A stretch of 64,000 bases of DNA, taken from Pontivivens nitratireducens. Its GTDB lineage: Bacteria > Pseudomonadota > Alphaproteobacteria > Rhodobacterales > Rhodobacteraceae. The position numbers were made by a program, and so were the translations under genes. The stretch's first letter is position 1. Each line of letters begins with the position of its first letter. Positions 38,086-46,779 of this stretch are shown piece by piece. The stretch lies in assembly GCF_014235845.1 (NCBI RefSeq), contig NZ_JACJUQ010000011.1:62001-126000 (forward strand), given 5' to 3'. Under the pieces are notes generated by a model, which searched no databases, was not told the DNA's origin, and saw only the letters and a list, made by a program, of their open reading frames with translations.

Positions 38086-39135
38086 ATGCGCAAGCTCTAT
38101 ATACTCGTGGTGGATGACAGCCGTTTGATGCGTCGCATGATCGGCGACATCCTGGCGGAGATGCCGCAGGTAGGGCGCATCGCTTTCGCCAACGATGCCG
38201 TCTCGGCTCAGAGCCTGCTTCAGGAGGAGCAGCCCGACGTCATGACTCTGGATATCGAGATGCCGGACATGAACGGGATCATGTTTCTGGATCGCATCAT
38301 GGCCGGGTGCCCGCTGCCCGTCGTCATGGTGTCGGCGCTGACCTCCGCGGGGGCGGAGGCGTCTTTGACCGCACTCGAAAAGGGTGCGGTCGAGGTTGTG
38401 GCCAAACCGACCGGACTGGACGGCATGACCCGGTTTCGCGACGAATTGGCGGATGCGGTGACATTTGCCGCATCAGCACACGTGGATGGTGTCACCCGCG
38501 GGGCCATAGCCTGCCGTCAGGTAGGGGAGGAGCGGCCATTGGCCGAACCCGAGCTGATCGGTATCGCCGCGTCCACTGGCGGCGTGGCCGCGCTGGCTAC
38601 GATCCTGCCTGCTCTGCCCGCAAATTTTCCGCCCATCGTGGTGTCACAGCACATGCCCGCCCCCTTCGTTGAAAGGTTGGCGAGCCGCCTGCAACTGCGC
38701 CTCTCACGAGACATTGCGGTCGCGAAGGATGGGGAAAGGCTGAGGCGCGGAATGATCCGGTTTGCGCCGGGGCATCGACATTTACTCCCGATGGCGGGGA
38801 AGAAAGGACTCCTCTGCACCCTGTCGGACGCGCCGCCGCCGCTCGGGCATACTCCATCCGCCGATCTGATGTTTGCGGCAATGGCTCGATTGGGGCTGCC
38901 AACGATCGGTGTCGTATTGACCGGTATGGGCCGGGACGGGACGATCGGATTGAGTGAGCTGCACGCGACCGGCTCCTCGGTCATCGCGCAGGACCGTGAC
39001 AGTTGCGTGGTCTACGGAATGCCGCGCGCAGCGGTCGAGGCAGGCGTTGTGGATGAAATCTTGCCTTTAACTGCAATCGCAGCGCGAATCTCCACCTTTT
39101 GGCAACCTTCTGTCGGCAAGGTCGCAGGACAATGA
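38086..39135 (+). CDS. cheB: Chemotaxis response regulator protein-glutamate methylesterase CheB
   Basis: 349 aa. Receiver domain (ILVVDDSRLMRRMIGD, Asp in MTLDIEMPDMNG), linker, and a methylesterase domain with the Ser in GIAASTGGVAAL, the His in SQHMPAPF and the Asp in GMGRDG. It reverses CheR methylation when phosphorylated. ATG 38086 has AGGGGA 5 bases upstream; ATG 38071, overlapping cheR by four bases, is also possible. Confidence 0.95.
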   Translation: MRKLYILVVDDSRLMRRMIGDILAEMPQVGRIAFANDAVSAQSLLQEEQPDVMTLDIEMPDMNGIMFLDRIMAGCPLPVVMVSALTSAGAEASLTALEKGAVEVVAKPTGLDGMTRFRDELADAVTFAASAHVDGVTRGAIACRQVGEERPLAEPELIGIAASTGGVAALATILPALPANFPPIVVSQHMPAPFVERLASRLQLRLSRDIAVAKDGERLRRGMIRFAPGHRHLLPMAGKKGLLCTLSDAPPPLGHTPSADLMFAAMARLGLPTIGVVLTGMGRDGTIGLSELHATGSSVIAQDRDSCVVYGMPRAAVEAGVVDEILPLTAIAARISTFWQPSVGKVAGQ

Positions 39136-39148
39136 TGAGGGATTTCTG

Positions 39149-39529
39149 ATGCCTACGGCAAACTCACTCACGATTTTGGTCGTGGACGATCAACAAAGTA
39201 TGCGAGGCCTCGCGCGGCAATGCCTTTCGCGGCTCGGGGTGCAGTCCGTGGCCCTTGCCGCGACCGGGCAAAGCGCGCTTGAAATGATGGCGGAGCGGAA
39301 GTTCGATCTGGTGATCTCCGACCTCAACATGCCTGGGTTGAGCGGCGTGGAGCTGGCGCGAAAGATAAAATCGCATCCTGTCTTTGCGCGAATCCCGGTT
39401 TTTCTCGCCACATCTGACGCGTACCGGGATGAGGCCGAGGATGAGACGGTGGACCACTTCGTCGCCAAACCCTTTTCCGTGGCGGACATGCGAAATGCTA
39501 TCGAAACCCATCTGGGGCAACTTACATGA
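39149..39529 (+). CDS. CheY-like response regulator (second copy)
   Basis: 126-aa single receiver: LVVDDQQSMRG, Asp in LVISDLNMPGLSG, Lys in AKPFSV. It differs considerably from the first CheY of the operon and may act as phosphate sink or motor regulator. GAGGGA lies before the ATG. Last gene of the operon. Confidence 0.92.
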   Translation: MPTANSLTILVVDDQQSMRGLARQCLSRLGVQSVALAATGQSALEMMAERKFDLVISDLNMPGLSGVELARKIKSHPVFARIPVFLATSDAYRDEAEDETVDHFVAKPFSVADMRNAIETHLGQLT

Positions 39530-39537
39530 TCCTGATT

Positions 39538-39553
39538 TTTACCAATTGATAAA
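39538..39553. promoter_or_regulatory. Candidate RutR operator before preT
   Basis: TTTACCAATTGATAAA, 13 of 16 positions matching TTGACCANNTGGTCAA, lying inside a longer near-palindrome (GATTTTTACCAA / TTGATAAAAAATC). It is 51 bases upstream of the preT start. The AT-rich hairpin could also help terminate the che operon. Confidence 0.55.
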
Positions 39554-39604
39554 AAATCGACCCTGTGCAACGATTTTCGAAATCGTAACCCAGGGAGGTT
39601 GATC

Positions 39605-40924
39605 TTGACCCGAGGCACACGGATCGACGGCATCGCCGCAGGCAGGCTGGACGAACAACAATATACGCAGAACTTCGGCGATCTTTACGCGCCACTCGAT
39701 CGTCACGAGGCACAGGTCGCATCGGATCGCTGCTATTTCTGCTATGACGCACCTTGCGTCACTGCCTGTCCCACCTCCATCGACATCCCGTTGTTCATCC
39801 GGCAGATCGCGACGGACACACCGGAGGCGGCGGCAAAAACGATCTTTGACCAGAACATCCTCGGCGGAATGTGCGCCCGCGTCTGTCCGACTGAACAATT
39901 GTGCGAGGAGGCCTGCGTGCGGGAGGCGGCGGAGGGCAAGCCGGTGCAGATCGGTCTGCTGCAACGCTACGCCTCCGACACCGTGATGGCGCAGGGCAAG
40001 CACCCGTTCAGCCGCGCCGCCCCGACTGGCAAGACTGTTGCCGTTGTAGGTGCAGGCCCCGCCGGCCTGTCAGCCGCGCATCGCCTCGCCCTGCACGGCC
40101 ATGAGGTGGTCCTCTACGATGCGAAGCCGAAACCGGGCGGCCTGAACGAATACGGCATCGCGGCCTACAAGACGCCTGATGATTTCGCGCAGAAGGAGGT
40201 CGATTGGTTGATGCAGATCGGCGGCATCACCTTCCGTCACGAGCAGAAGCTGGGCGCGCAGATGACGCTGGACGGTCTGGCCGACGCGCATGACGCGGTG
40301 TTCCTGTCCATCGGCCTTGGCGGGGTGAATGCGCTGGGCCTGGCGGATGATGGGCTGGACAATGTTGTCGATGCGGTGCGGTTCATTGAAACCTTGCGCC
40401 AGTCCGAGAAATCCTCCGTTCCCATCGGGCGCAACGTCGTGGTGATCGGGGGCGGCATGACGGCGGTGGACGCGGCCGTGCAGTCGCGCCTGCTGGGGGC
40501 GGAAAACGTCTCCATCGTCTATCGCCGGGGGCAGGACAGGATGAGCGCCAGTGCCAAGGAGCAGGATCACGCCAGGCATGAGGGGGTGCGCCTGATCTGC
40601 AACGCCCAGCCGGTCGCGGTTCATGCCGATGGGGTCGATTTCGAATATACCGCCGACGGGCCGGACGGCTTGACCGGCACGGGAGAGGTGTTCCGCCTCG
40701 CCGCCGATCAGGTGTTCGTGGCCATCGGTCAGACGCTGGGCGAGGTGGGCCTTGATCTGGACGGACGCAAGATCGCGGTGACCGGTCCCGGCCGCACCTC
40801 ACGCGCTGGCGTCTGGGCCGGGGGGGACTGCGCGGCCGGTGGCGAAGACCTGACCGTGACCGCCGTGGCCGAAGGCCGCGACGCCGCCGAGGATATTCAC
40901 GCAACCCTGATGAACGGAGCCTGA
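39605..40924 (+). CDS. preT: NAD-dependent dihydropyrimidine dehydrogenase subunit PreT
   Basis: 439 aa, homologous to glutamate synthase small subunit. N-terminal cysteine motifs for 4Fe-4S clusters (CYFCYDAPCVTACPT and CARVCPTEQLCEEAC), then an FAD site ([16 protein letters not shown]) and an NAD site (VVIGGGMTAVDAA). With PreA it reduces uracil and thymine to dihydropyrimidines. TTG 39605 is taken as start because GGGAGG lies 6 bases before it; TTG 39599 would be too close. First gene of the preT-preA-transporter operon. Confidence 0.93.
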   Translation: MTRGTRIDGIAAGRLDEQQYTQNFGDLYAPLDRHEAQVASDRCYFCYDAPCVTACPTSIDIPLFIRQIATDTPEAAAKTIFDQNILGGMCARVCPTEQLCEEACVREAAEGKPVQIGLLQRYASDTVMAQGKHPFSRAAPTGKTVAVVGAGPAGLSAAHRLALHGHEVVLYDAKPKPGGLNEYGIAAYKTPDDFAQKEVDWLMQIGGITFRHEQKLGAQMTLDGLADAHDAVFLSIGLGGVNALGLADDGLDNVVDAVRFIETLRQSEKSSVPIGRNVVVIGGGMTAVDAAVQSRLLGAENVSIVYRRGQDRMSASAKEQDHARHEGVRLICNAQPVAVHADGVDFEYTADGPDGLTGTGEVFRLAADQVFVAIGQTLGEVGLDLDGRKIAVTGPGRTSRAGVWAGGDCAAGGEDLTVTAVAEGRDAAEDIHATLMNGA

Positions 40925-40927
40925 GCC

Positions 40928-42229
40928 ATGGCTGATCTGAGCATCGATTTCGCGGGCATCAAATCGCCCAACCCGTTCTGGCTGGCCTCTGCTCCGCCGA
41001 CGGACAAGGAATACAATGTCCGTCGCGCGTTCGAGGCCGGCTGGGGCGGCGTTGTGTGGAAAACGCTGGGCCTGGACCCGCATATCGTCAACGTCAACGG
41101 CCCGCGCTACGGCGCGATCTATGGCGCGGATCGACGGTTGCTGGGCCTTAACAACATCGAACTGATCACCGACCGTCCACTGCAGACCAATCTGGAGGAG
41201 ATCAAGGCCGTCAAGCGCGACTGGCCCGATCGCGCCATGGTGGTCAGCCTGATGGTCCCGTGTGAAGAATGGGCCTGGAAACAGATCCTGCCCCTGGTCG
41301 AGGATACCGGCGCCGACGGGGTCGAACTGAACTTCGGCTGTCCGCATGGCATGTCCGAGCGGGGCATGGGTTCCGCCGTCGGGCAGGTGCCTGAATATAT
41401 CGAGATGGTCACCCGTTGGGTAAAGCAGAACACCCGGATGCCGTGCATCGTCAAGTTGACGCCCAACATCACCGATGTGCGCCAGCCGGCGGAGGCTGCT
41501 TATCGCGGCGGGGCCGATGCCGTCAGCCTGATCAACACGATCAATTCGATTACGTCCGTGAACCTCGACCTGTTCGCGCCGGAACCGACCATCGACGGCA
41601 AGGGCGCGCATGGCGGTTATTGCGGCCCGGCGGTTAAGCCCATCGCCCTGAACATGGTCGCGGAGATTGCGCGCAACACGGAAACGGCCGACCTGCCGAT
41701 ATCGGGCATCGGCGGCATCACCACCTGGCGCGACGCGGCGGAGTTCATCGCGCTGGGCGCGGGATCCGTGCAGGTCTGTACTGCGGCGATGACCTACGGC
41801 TTCAAGATCGTGGAGGAGATGAAATCCGGCCTCAGCCAGTGGATGGACGAGAAGGGGCACACCTCCATCGCCGCCATTTCAGGCCGCGCCGTGCCGAATT
41901 GTTCCGATTGGAAAAACCTGAACCTCAACTACGTGGCAAAGGCCAAGATCAATCAGGACCTGTGCATTTCGTGCGGACGTTGCTTCGCGGCGTGCGAGGA
42001 TACTTCGCATCAGGCCATCGGGATGAGCGCGGACCGCACCTTCACCGTGATCGACGAGGAATGCGTCGCCTGCAACCTGTGCGTCAATGTCTGCCCGGTC
42101 GAGGATTGCATCACGATGGAGGCGATGGCCCCGGGCAGCGTCGATCCGCGCACAGGCAAAGTGGTTGAGGAAGGTTTCGCGGACTGGACGACCCATCCCA
42201 ACAACCCGGCGGCGGTCGCTGCGGAATGA
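40928..42229 (+). CDS. preA: NAD-dependent dihydropyrimidine dehydrogenase subunit PreA
   Basis: 433 aa. A dihydroorotate-dehydrogenase-like FMN barrel (SPNPFWLASAPPTDKEYN, ELNFGCPHGMSERGMGSAVGQ, KLTPNITD, GIGGITTW) is followed by two 4Fe-4S motifs (CISCGRCFAAC and CVACNLCVNVCPVEDC). This is the catalytic half of the first step of reductive pyrimidine breakdown. Three bases after preT. Confidence 0.96.
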   Translation: MADLSIDFAGIKSPNPFWLASAPPTDKEYNVRRAFEAGWGGVVWKTLGLDPHIVNVNGPRYGAIYGADRRLLGLNNIELITDRPLQTNLEEIKAVKRDWPDRAMVVSLMVPCEEWAWKQILPLVEDTGADGVELNFGCPHGMSERGMGSAVGQVPEYIEMVTRWVKQNTRMPCIVKLTPNITDVRQPAEAAYRGGADAVSLINTINSITSVNLDLFAPEPTIDGKGAHGGYCGPAVKPIALNMVAEIARNTETADLPISGIGGITTWRDAAEFIALGAGSVQVCTAAMTYGFKIVEEMKSGLSQWMDEKGHTSIAAISGRAVPNCSDWKNLNLNYVAKAKINQDLCISCGRCFAACEDTSHQAIGMSADRTFTVIDEECVACNLCVNVCPVEDCITMEAMAPGSVDPRTGKVVEEGFADWTTHPNNPAAVAAE

Positions 42230-43104
42230 ACGCGCTGCATGGTCATGCGGCCATGCTGCTCTTTGCGTTTCTGGTTGCGGGATCGTTCAGTTTGGGGGGG
42301 CTGATCGCACGAATGGTGGACCCGACGGTCCTGACATTGGTGCGATTCATCCTGGCGGCGGCGGTGCTGGGGGGCATCGCCGCCGTCACGGGGCGGATCA
42401 AGGCGTGGCATTTGCGGGCAAGCTGGCGTTATCCGCTGCTCGGCGGGATCTTCGCGATCTATTTCATCCTCATGTTCGTAGGTTTGCGCACGGCCTCCGC
42501 CATCAACACGGCGGCGATGTTTACCCTGACGCCGATTCTGTCGGCGGGCTTTGGCTATGTCCTGCTGGGTCAGCGCACGACGCCGCGCATGGCGGCGGCG
42601 CTGATGCTGGGCGGGGCGGGGGCGTTGTGGGTGATCTTCGATGCCAGTCCAGAACGTTTGCTGGCCTTCGACATCGGAACGGGGGAGGCGATTTTCTTCC
42701 TCGGGGTCGTGGCGCACGCGCTCTACACACCTTTGGTGCGAAAGCTGAACCGGGGGGAGCCGCCGCTGGTGTTCACGCTCGGGATGTTGCTGGGGGCCAT
42801 CGTTCTGATGGCGCTCTATGCCGGAGGGGACGCGCTGGCCACCGATTGGACGGTTCTGCCGCCGATTTTCTGGCTGGTGCTGGCCTATCTGTCGATCTTC
42901 GCCAGTGCCACGACATTCCTGTTGCTGCAATTCGCGACCTTGCGCCTGCCCAGCTCAAAGGTCATGGCCTACACCTACCTTACCCCGGCGGTCGTTATCG
43001 TGTGGGAGGGCGCGCTGGGCAACGGCTGGCCGCAGCCTGTGCTTGCGGTCGGCGTGATGGCGACCATTCTGGCCCTGCTGATGCTGCTGCGCGACGAAGG
43101 TTAG
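42226..43104 (+). CDS. EamA/DMT superfamily transporter coupled to preA
   Basis: 292 aa with ten predicted helices in two EamA repeats. The ATG overlaps the preA stop (ATGA), so it is translated from the pyrimidine operon. It could export a toxic or excess catabolite or take up a substrate; the family is too broad to say. Its 3' end overlaps that of rutR by four bases on the opposite strand. Confidence 0.87.
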   Translation: MNALHGHAAMLLFAFLVAGSFSLGGLIARMVDPTVLTLVRFILAAAVLGGIAAVTGRIKAWHLRASWRYPLLGGIFAIYFILMFVGLRTASAINTAAMFTLTPILSAGFGYVLLGQRTTPRMAAALMLGGAGALWVIFDASPERLLAFDIGTGEAIFFLGVVAHALYTPLVRKLNRGEPPLVFTLGMLLGAIVLMALYAGGDALATDWTVLPPIFWLVLAYLSIFASATTFLLLQFATLRLPSSKVMAYTYLTPAVVIVWEGALGNGWPQPVLAVGVMATILALLMLLRDEG

Positions 43105-43724
43105 CGCGGCAGCAGACCCTTGAAGAACAACGTCTCGATTGTCGCGGCCGCATCGTGGAAGCGTGCCTCATCGTTCGAGCCGAGCACGGCCTGCACCTGC
43201 ACGTCGAAATCGGCGTAGTGCTGCGTGACGGCCCAGATCGCAAAGATCAGATGCTGCGGATCCATTCGCACGATCCGCCCCTGCGCCATCCACTGTCGCA
43301 GCACGACGCTCTTGTCCTCGACCAGCGCGCGCAGCGGCCCGGACAGTTCTGACCCAAGTCGTGGCGCGCCTTGCAGGATCTCATTGGCGAAAAGCCGGCT
43401 TTCGCGGGGATAATCGCGTGAGGCTTCGAGCTTGCGCTGGATATAGCCGCGCAGTTCGGTCAGCGGGTCGCCGTCTGGGTCCATCTCTCGCAGGGGGTTC
43501 AGCCAGGTATCCAGCAGGCGGTCCATCAACTCGGCGTGGATCGCTTCCTTGCTCTCGAAATAATACAGCAGGTTCGGCTTGGACAGGCCCGCTGCCTCAG
43601 CGATCTGGTCCAGCGTCGCGCCGCGAAAACCGTGAGCGGAAAAGACATCCAGCGCCGCCTCGCGGATCAACTCACGCTTTTGCATCTGAATGCGGGTCGG
43701 TTTGCGTTGCGCGCCGTCGGCCAT
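43101..43724 (-). CDS. rutR: TetR-family pyrimidine regulator RutR
   Basis: 207 aa. The TetR helix-turn-helix (GATLDQIAEAAGLSKPNLLYYF) and RutR-type ligand domain (KLEASRDYPRESRLF, LVEDKSVVLRQWM, DPQHLIFAIWAVTQHYADF) closely track E. coli RutR, which binds uracil and thymine and controls pyrimidine genes. GGAG lies 5 bases upstream of the ATG. A near-perfect operator lies in its promoter region, so autoregulation is likely. Confidence 0.93.
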   Translation of the reverse strand: MADGAQRKPTRIQMQKRELIREAALDVFSAHGFRGATLDQIAEAAGLSKPNLLYYFESKEAIHAELMDRLLDTWLNPLREMDPDGDPLTELRGYIQRKLEASRDYPRESRLFANEILQGAPRLGSELSGPLRALVEDKSVVLRQWMAQGRIVRMDPQHLIFAIWAVTQHYADFDVQVQAVLGSNDEARFHDAAATIETLFFKGLLPR

Positions 43725-43778
43725 CTCTGCTCCGTCTCCATCCCGTGCTTGACTGGCCTTCTGACGCCGCCTAGCGTT

Positions 43779-43794
43779 CTGACCAATTGGTCAA
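43779..43794. promoter_or_regulatory. Candidate RutR operator between rutR and the aminotransferase gene
   Basis: CTGACCAATTGGTCAA, 15 of 16 bases matching TTGACCANNTGGTCAA, with a perfect 14-bp palindrome TGACCAATTGGTCA at its core. Positioned to control both divergent genes. Confidence 0.85.
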
Positions 43795-43858
43795 AAGACC
43801 ATACCCGCCCCGGGAGACGGCGCAACGCTTAATCCCGCAAGTCAAAGGATCAGCGGCC

Positions 43859-45187
43859 ATGTCGGATCGCACGAACGTAGCGCCCAACGACCTCAACGCA
43901 TTCTGGATGCCGTTTACCGCGAACCGCCAGTTCAAGAAGAATCCGCGGATGTTCGTCGCAGCCAAGGATATGCATTACACCACCTCGGACGGGCGGCAGG
44001 TGCTGGACGGCACGGCGGGTCTGTGGTGCTGCAATGCGGGGCACGCGCGGCCCAAAATCGTTGAGGCCGTGGCCGCCCAGACGGCGGAACTGGACTACGC
44101 CCCCGCCTTCCAGATGGGCCACCCCAAGGCGTTTGAACTGGCCAACCGCCTGATCGATATCGCGCCGGACAACATGGAACATGTGTTCTACACCAATTCC
44201 GGTTCCGAAAGCGTCGAGACCGCGTTGAAAATGGCCATCGCCTATCACCGGGCGCGGGGTGAGGGGACGCGCACCCGTCTGATCGGGCGCGAGCGGGGCT
44301 ATCACGGGGTCAACTTCGGCGGTATCTCCGTCGGCGGCATCGTCAAGAACCGGATGCATTTCGGCTCCATGCTGACAGGGGTGGACCACCTGCCGCACAC
44401 GCACCTGCCCGAACAGAACGCCTTCACCAAGGGTCAGCCGAAGCATGGCGCCAACCTCGCCGACGATCTGGAGCGGATTTGCGCCCTGCACGACCCCTCC
44501 ACCATCGCCGCCGTGATCGTGGAGCCGCTGGCCGGTTCGACCGGAGTACTGGTGCCGCCCAAGGACTACCTGCAACGCCTGCGCGCGATTTGCGACAAGC
44601 ACGGAATCTTGTTGATCTTCGATGAGGTCATAACCGGGTTTGGCCGCCTCGGCACGCCCTTCGCGGCGCAGAAATTCGGTGTGATGCCGGACATGATCAC
44701 CACGGCGAAGGGCCTGACGAACGGTGTCATCCCGATGGGCGCAGTGCTGACCACCGCCGATATTCACGATGCCTTCATGGACGGTCCCGAAAACCTGATC
44801 GAGCTGTTCCACGGCTATACCTATTCCGGCAACCCGATGGCCTGCGCTGCGGGGCTTGCCACCCTCGACACCTACCGGGAGGAGGGGCTGCTGCAGCGCG
44901 GGGCGGAGTTGGAGGAGTACTGGCAGGATGCCGCGCATTCGATGCGCGACCTGCCCAATGTCATCGACGTGCGAAACCTCGGCCTGATCGCGGGGATTGA
45001 GCTTGCGCCCATCGAGGGCAAGCCCACGGCCCGCGCGTTCGAGGCGTTTCTGCGTGCCTATGACAAGGGCATCCTGATCCGCACCACCGGCGATATCATC
45101 GCGCTCAGCCCGCCGCTGATCATCTCGAAGGCCGAGATCGACCAGCTGTTCGGCACCCTTTCCGATGTGCTGCGCGATTTGCCCTGA
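43859..45187 (+). CDS. Omega-amino acid (beta-alanine):pyruvate aminotransferase
   Basis: 442-aa class III PLP aminotransferase; Lys284 in TTAKGLTNGVIPMG binds PLP, and LLIFDEVITGFGR and ELFHGYTYSGNP are diagnostic of the beta-alanine:pyruvate group. In this context it converts beta-alanine or beta-aminoisobutyrate to (methyl)malonate semialdehyde. ATG 43859 has AAAGGAT upstream; the in-frame 43787 start would lie over the operator. Confidence 0.93.
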   Translation: MSDRTNVAPNDLNAFWMPFTANRQFKKNPRMFVAAKDMHYTTSDGRQVLDGTAGLWCCNAGHARPKIVEAVAAQTAELDYAPAFQMGHPKAFELANRLIDIAPDNMEHVFYTNSGSESVETALKMAIAYHRARGEGTRTRLIGRERGYHGVNFGGISVGGIVKNRMHFGSMLTGVDHLPHTHLPEQNAFTKGQPKHGANLADDLERICALHDPSTIAAVIVEPLAGSTGVLVPPKDYLQRLRAICDKHGILLIFDEVITGFGRLGTPFAAQKFGVMPDMITTAKGLTNGVIPMGAVLTTADIHDAFMDGPENLIELFHGYTYSGNPMACAAGLATLDTYREEGLLQRGAELEEYWQDAAHSMRDLPNVIDVRNLGLIAGIELAPIEGKPTARAFEAFLRAYDKGILIRTTGDIIALSPPLIISKAEIDQLFGTLSDVLRDLP

Positions 45188-45256
45188 CATTTCACCTGCC
45201 TTTGGCCGATCCAGGGGCAGCCACCGGATTTTCCGGCAAGACCACGAAAGTAAACG

Positions 45257-46750
45257 ATGACCTACAGCATTCAGAACGCGATTGGCGGAGCCCTTACGGA
45301 CAGCACGTCGGGACGCACGCAACCCATCTATAATCCCGCCACGGGTGAGGCGGTCGGAACGCTGCCGCTGTCCTCGGTCGAGGAGGTAAATCAGGCCGTC
45401 GCGAACGCCAAGGCGGCCTTCCCGGCCTGGCACGCCACGCCCCCGCTGAAACGCGCGCGGATCATGTTCAGGTTTCTGGAACTGCTGAACAGGAACGCCG
45501 ACAAGCTGGCCCGCGAATTGTCGCGTGAGCATGGAAAGACCCACGATGACGCGATGGGGGAGGTTCAGCGCGGTCTTGAAGTGGTCGAGTTCGCCTGCGG
45601 CATTCCGCAACTTCTCAAGGGTGAGTTCTCACGCAATGTCGGCCCCGGCATTGACAGCTATGGCGACCGGCAGGCGCTGGGCGTGGTGGCCGGGATCACC
45701 CCGTTCAACTTCCCCGCGATGGTGCCGATGTGGATGTATCCCATTGCAATCGCTTGTGGAAATACCTTCGTGCTGAAACCTTCGGAACGCGACCCCTCCG
45801 CCCCGATGTTCGCGTGGGAACTGCTGAAGGAAGCGGGCCTGCCCGATGGCGTGCTGAACATCGTGCATGGCGACAAAACTTGCGTCGATGCTCTGCTCGA
45901 CAATCGCGACATCAAGGCGGTCAGCTTCGTTGGTTCCACCCCGATCGCTGAATATGTCTACGCTCGCGGAACGGCCAATGGTAAGCGTGTTCAGGCCCTT
46001 GGCGGGGCCAAGAACCACATGATCGTCATGCCGGACGCCGATATGGATCAGGCCGCCGATGCGCTGATGGGTGCGGGGTACGGCTCCGCCGGGGAGCGCT
46101 GCATGGCGATCTCGGTCGCTGTGCCGATCGGTGCCGAAACAGGTGAGAAACTCATCAAGGCGTTGAAGCCGAAGGTGGAAGCCCTGAAGATCGGTCCCTC
46201 CACCGATGCAGACGCCGAGATGGGCCCCGTCATCACGGCGGAGGCGAAGGCCCGCATTTGCGGCCTCATCGACAGCGGTGTGGAACAGGGTGCCGATCTG
46301 GTCGTGGACGGGCGCGGGTTCTCTCTGCAAGGTTATGAGAACGGATATTTTCTGGGCGGATCGCTGTTCGATAAGGTGACACCGGACATGGACATCTACA
46401 CCACCGAAATCTTCGGCCCGGTGCTGTCCGTGATGACGCCGCAAACCTACGATTCCGCCGTGGACCTGATCAACGATCATGAATACGGCAACGGCACCGC
46501 GATCTTCACCCGCGACGGCGACGCCGCGCGTGATTTCGCGGATCGGATCGAGGTCGGCATGGTCGGCATCAACGTACCGATCCCGGTGCCTGTGGCGTAT
46601 CATTCCTTCGGCGGCTGGAAACGCTCCAGCTTCGGCGATCATGCGATTTACGGGCCGGAGGGCGTGCGCTTCTACACCCGGCTCAAAACCGTCACGCAAC
46701 GCTGGCCCGACGGGATCAAGGCGGGTGCCAGCTTCAGCTTTCCAACTTGA
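45257..46750 (+). CDS. mmsA: CoA-acylating methylmalonate-semialdehyde dehydrogenase
   Basis: 497-aa aldehyde dehydrogenase. Catalytic Cys282 in [14 protein letters not shown], the family form lacking the general-base Glu as in MmsA. The [19 protein letters not shown] and [17 protein letters not shown] motifs fit MmsA. It turns malonate semialdehyde into acetyl-CoA and methylmalonate semialdehyde into propionyl-CoA, ending the pathway. Follows the aminotransferase gene by 69 bases. Confidence 0.94.
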   Translation: MTYSIQNAIGGALTDSTSGRTQPIYNPATGEAVGTLPLSSVEEVNQAVANAKAAFPAWHATPPLKRARIMFRFLELLNRNADKLARELSREHGKTHDDAMGEVQRGLEVVEFACGIPQLLKGEFSRNVGPGIDSYGDRQALGVVAGITPFNFPAMVPMWMYPIAIACGNTFVLKPSERDPSAPMFAWELLKEAGLPDGVLNIVHGDKTCVDALLDNRDIKAVSFVGSTPIAEYVYARGTANGKRVQALGGAKNHMIVMPDADMDQAADALMGAGYGSAGERCMAISVAVPIGAETGEKLIKALKPKVEALKIGPSTDADAEMGPVITAEAKARICGLIDSGVEQGADLVVDGRGFSLQGYENGYFLGGSLFDKVTPDMDIYTTEIFGPVLSVMTPQTYDSAVDLINDHEYGNGTAIFTRDGDAARDFADRIEVGMVGINVPIPVPVAYHSFGGWKRSSFGDHAIYGPEGVRFYTRLKTVTQRWPDGIKAGASFSFPT

Positions 46751-46779
46751 ATTTTACCAATCCACAAGGAGATAGGCCC

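Noticed and set aside
46750-46775. TTTTACCAATCC before the amidase gene as a RutR site
   Set aside because: Only one half resembles the operator; the right half does not mirror it, and the gene lies within an operon.
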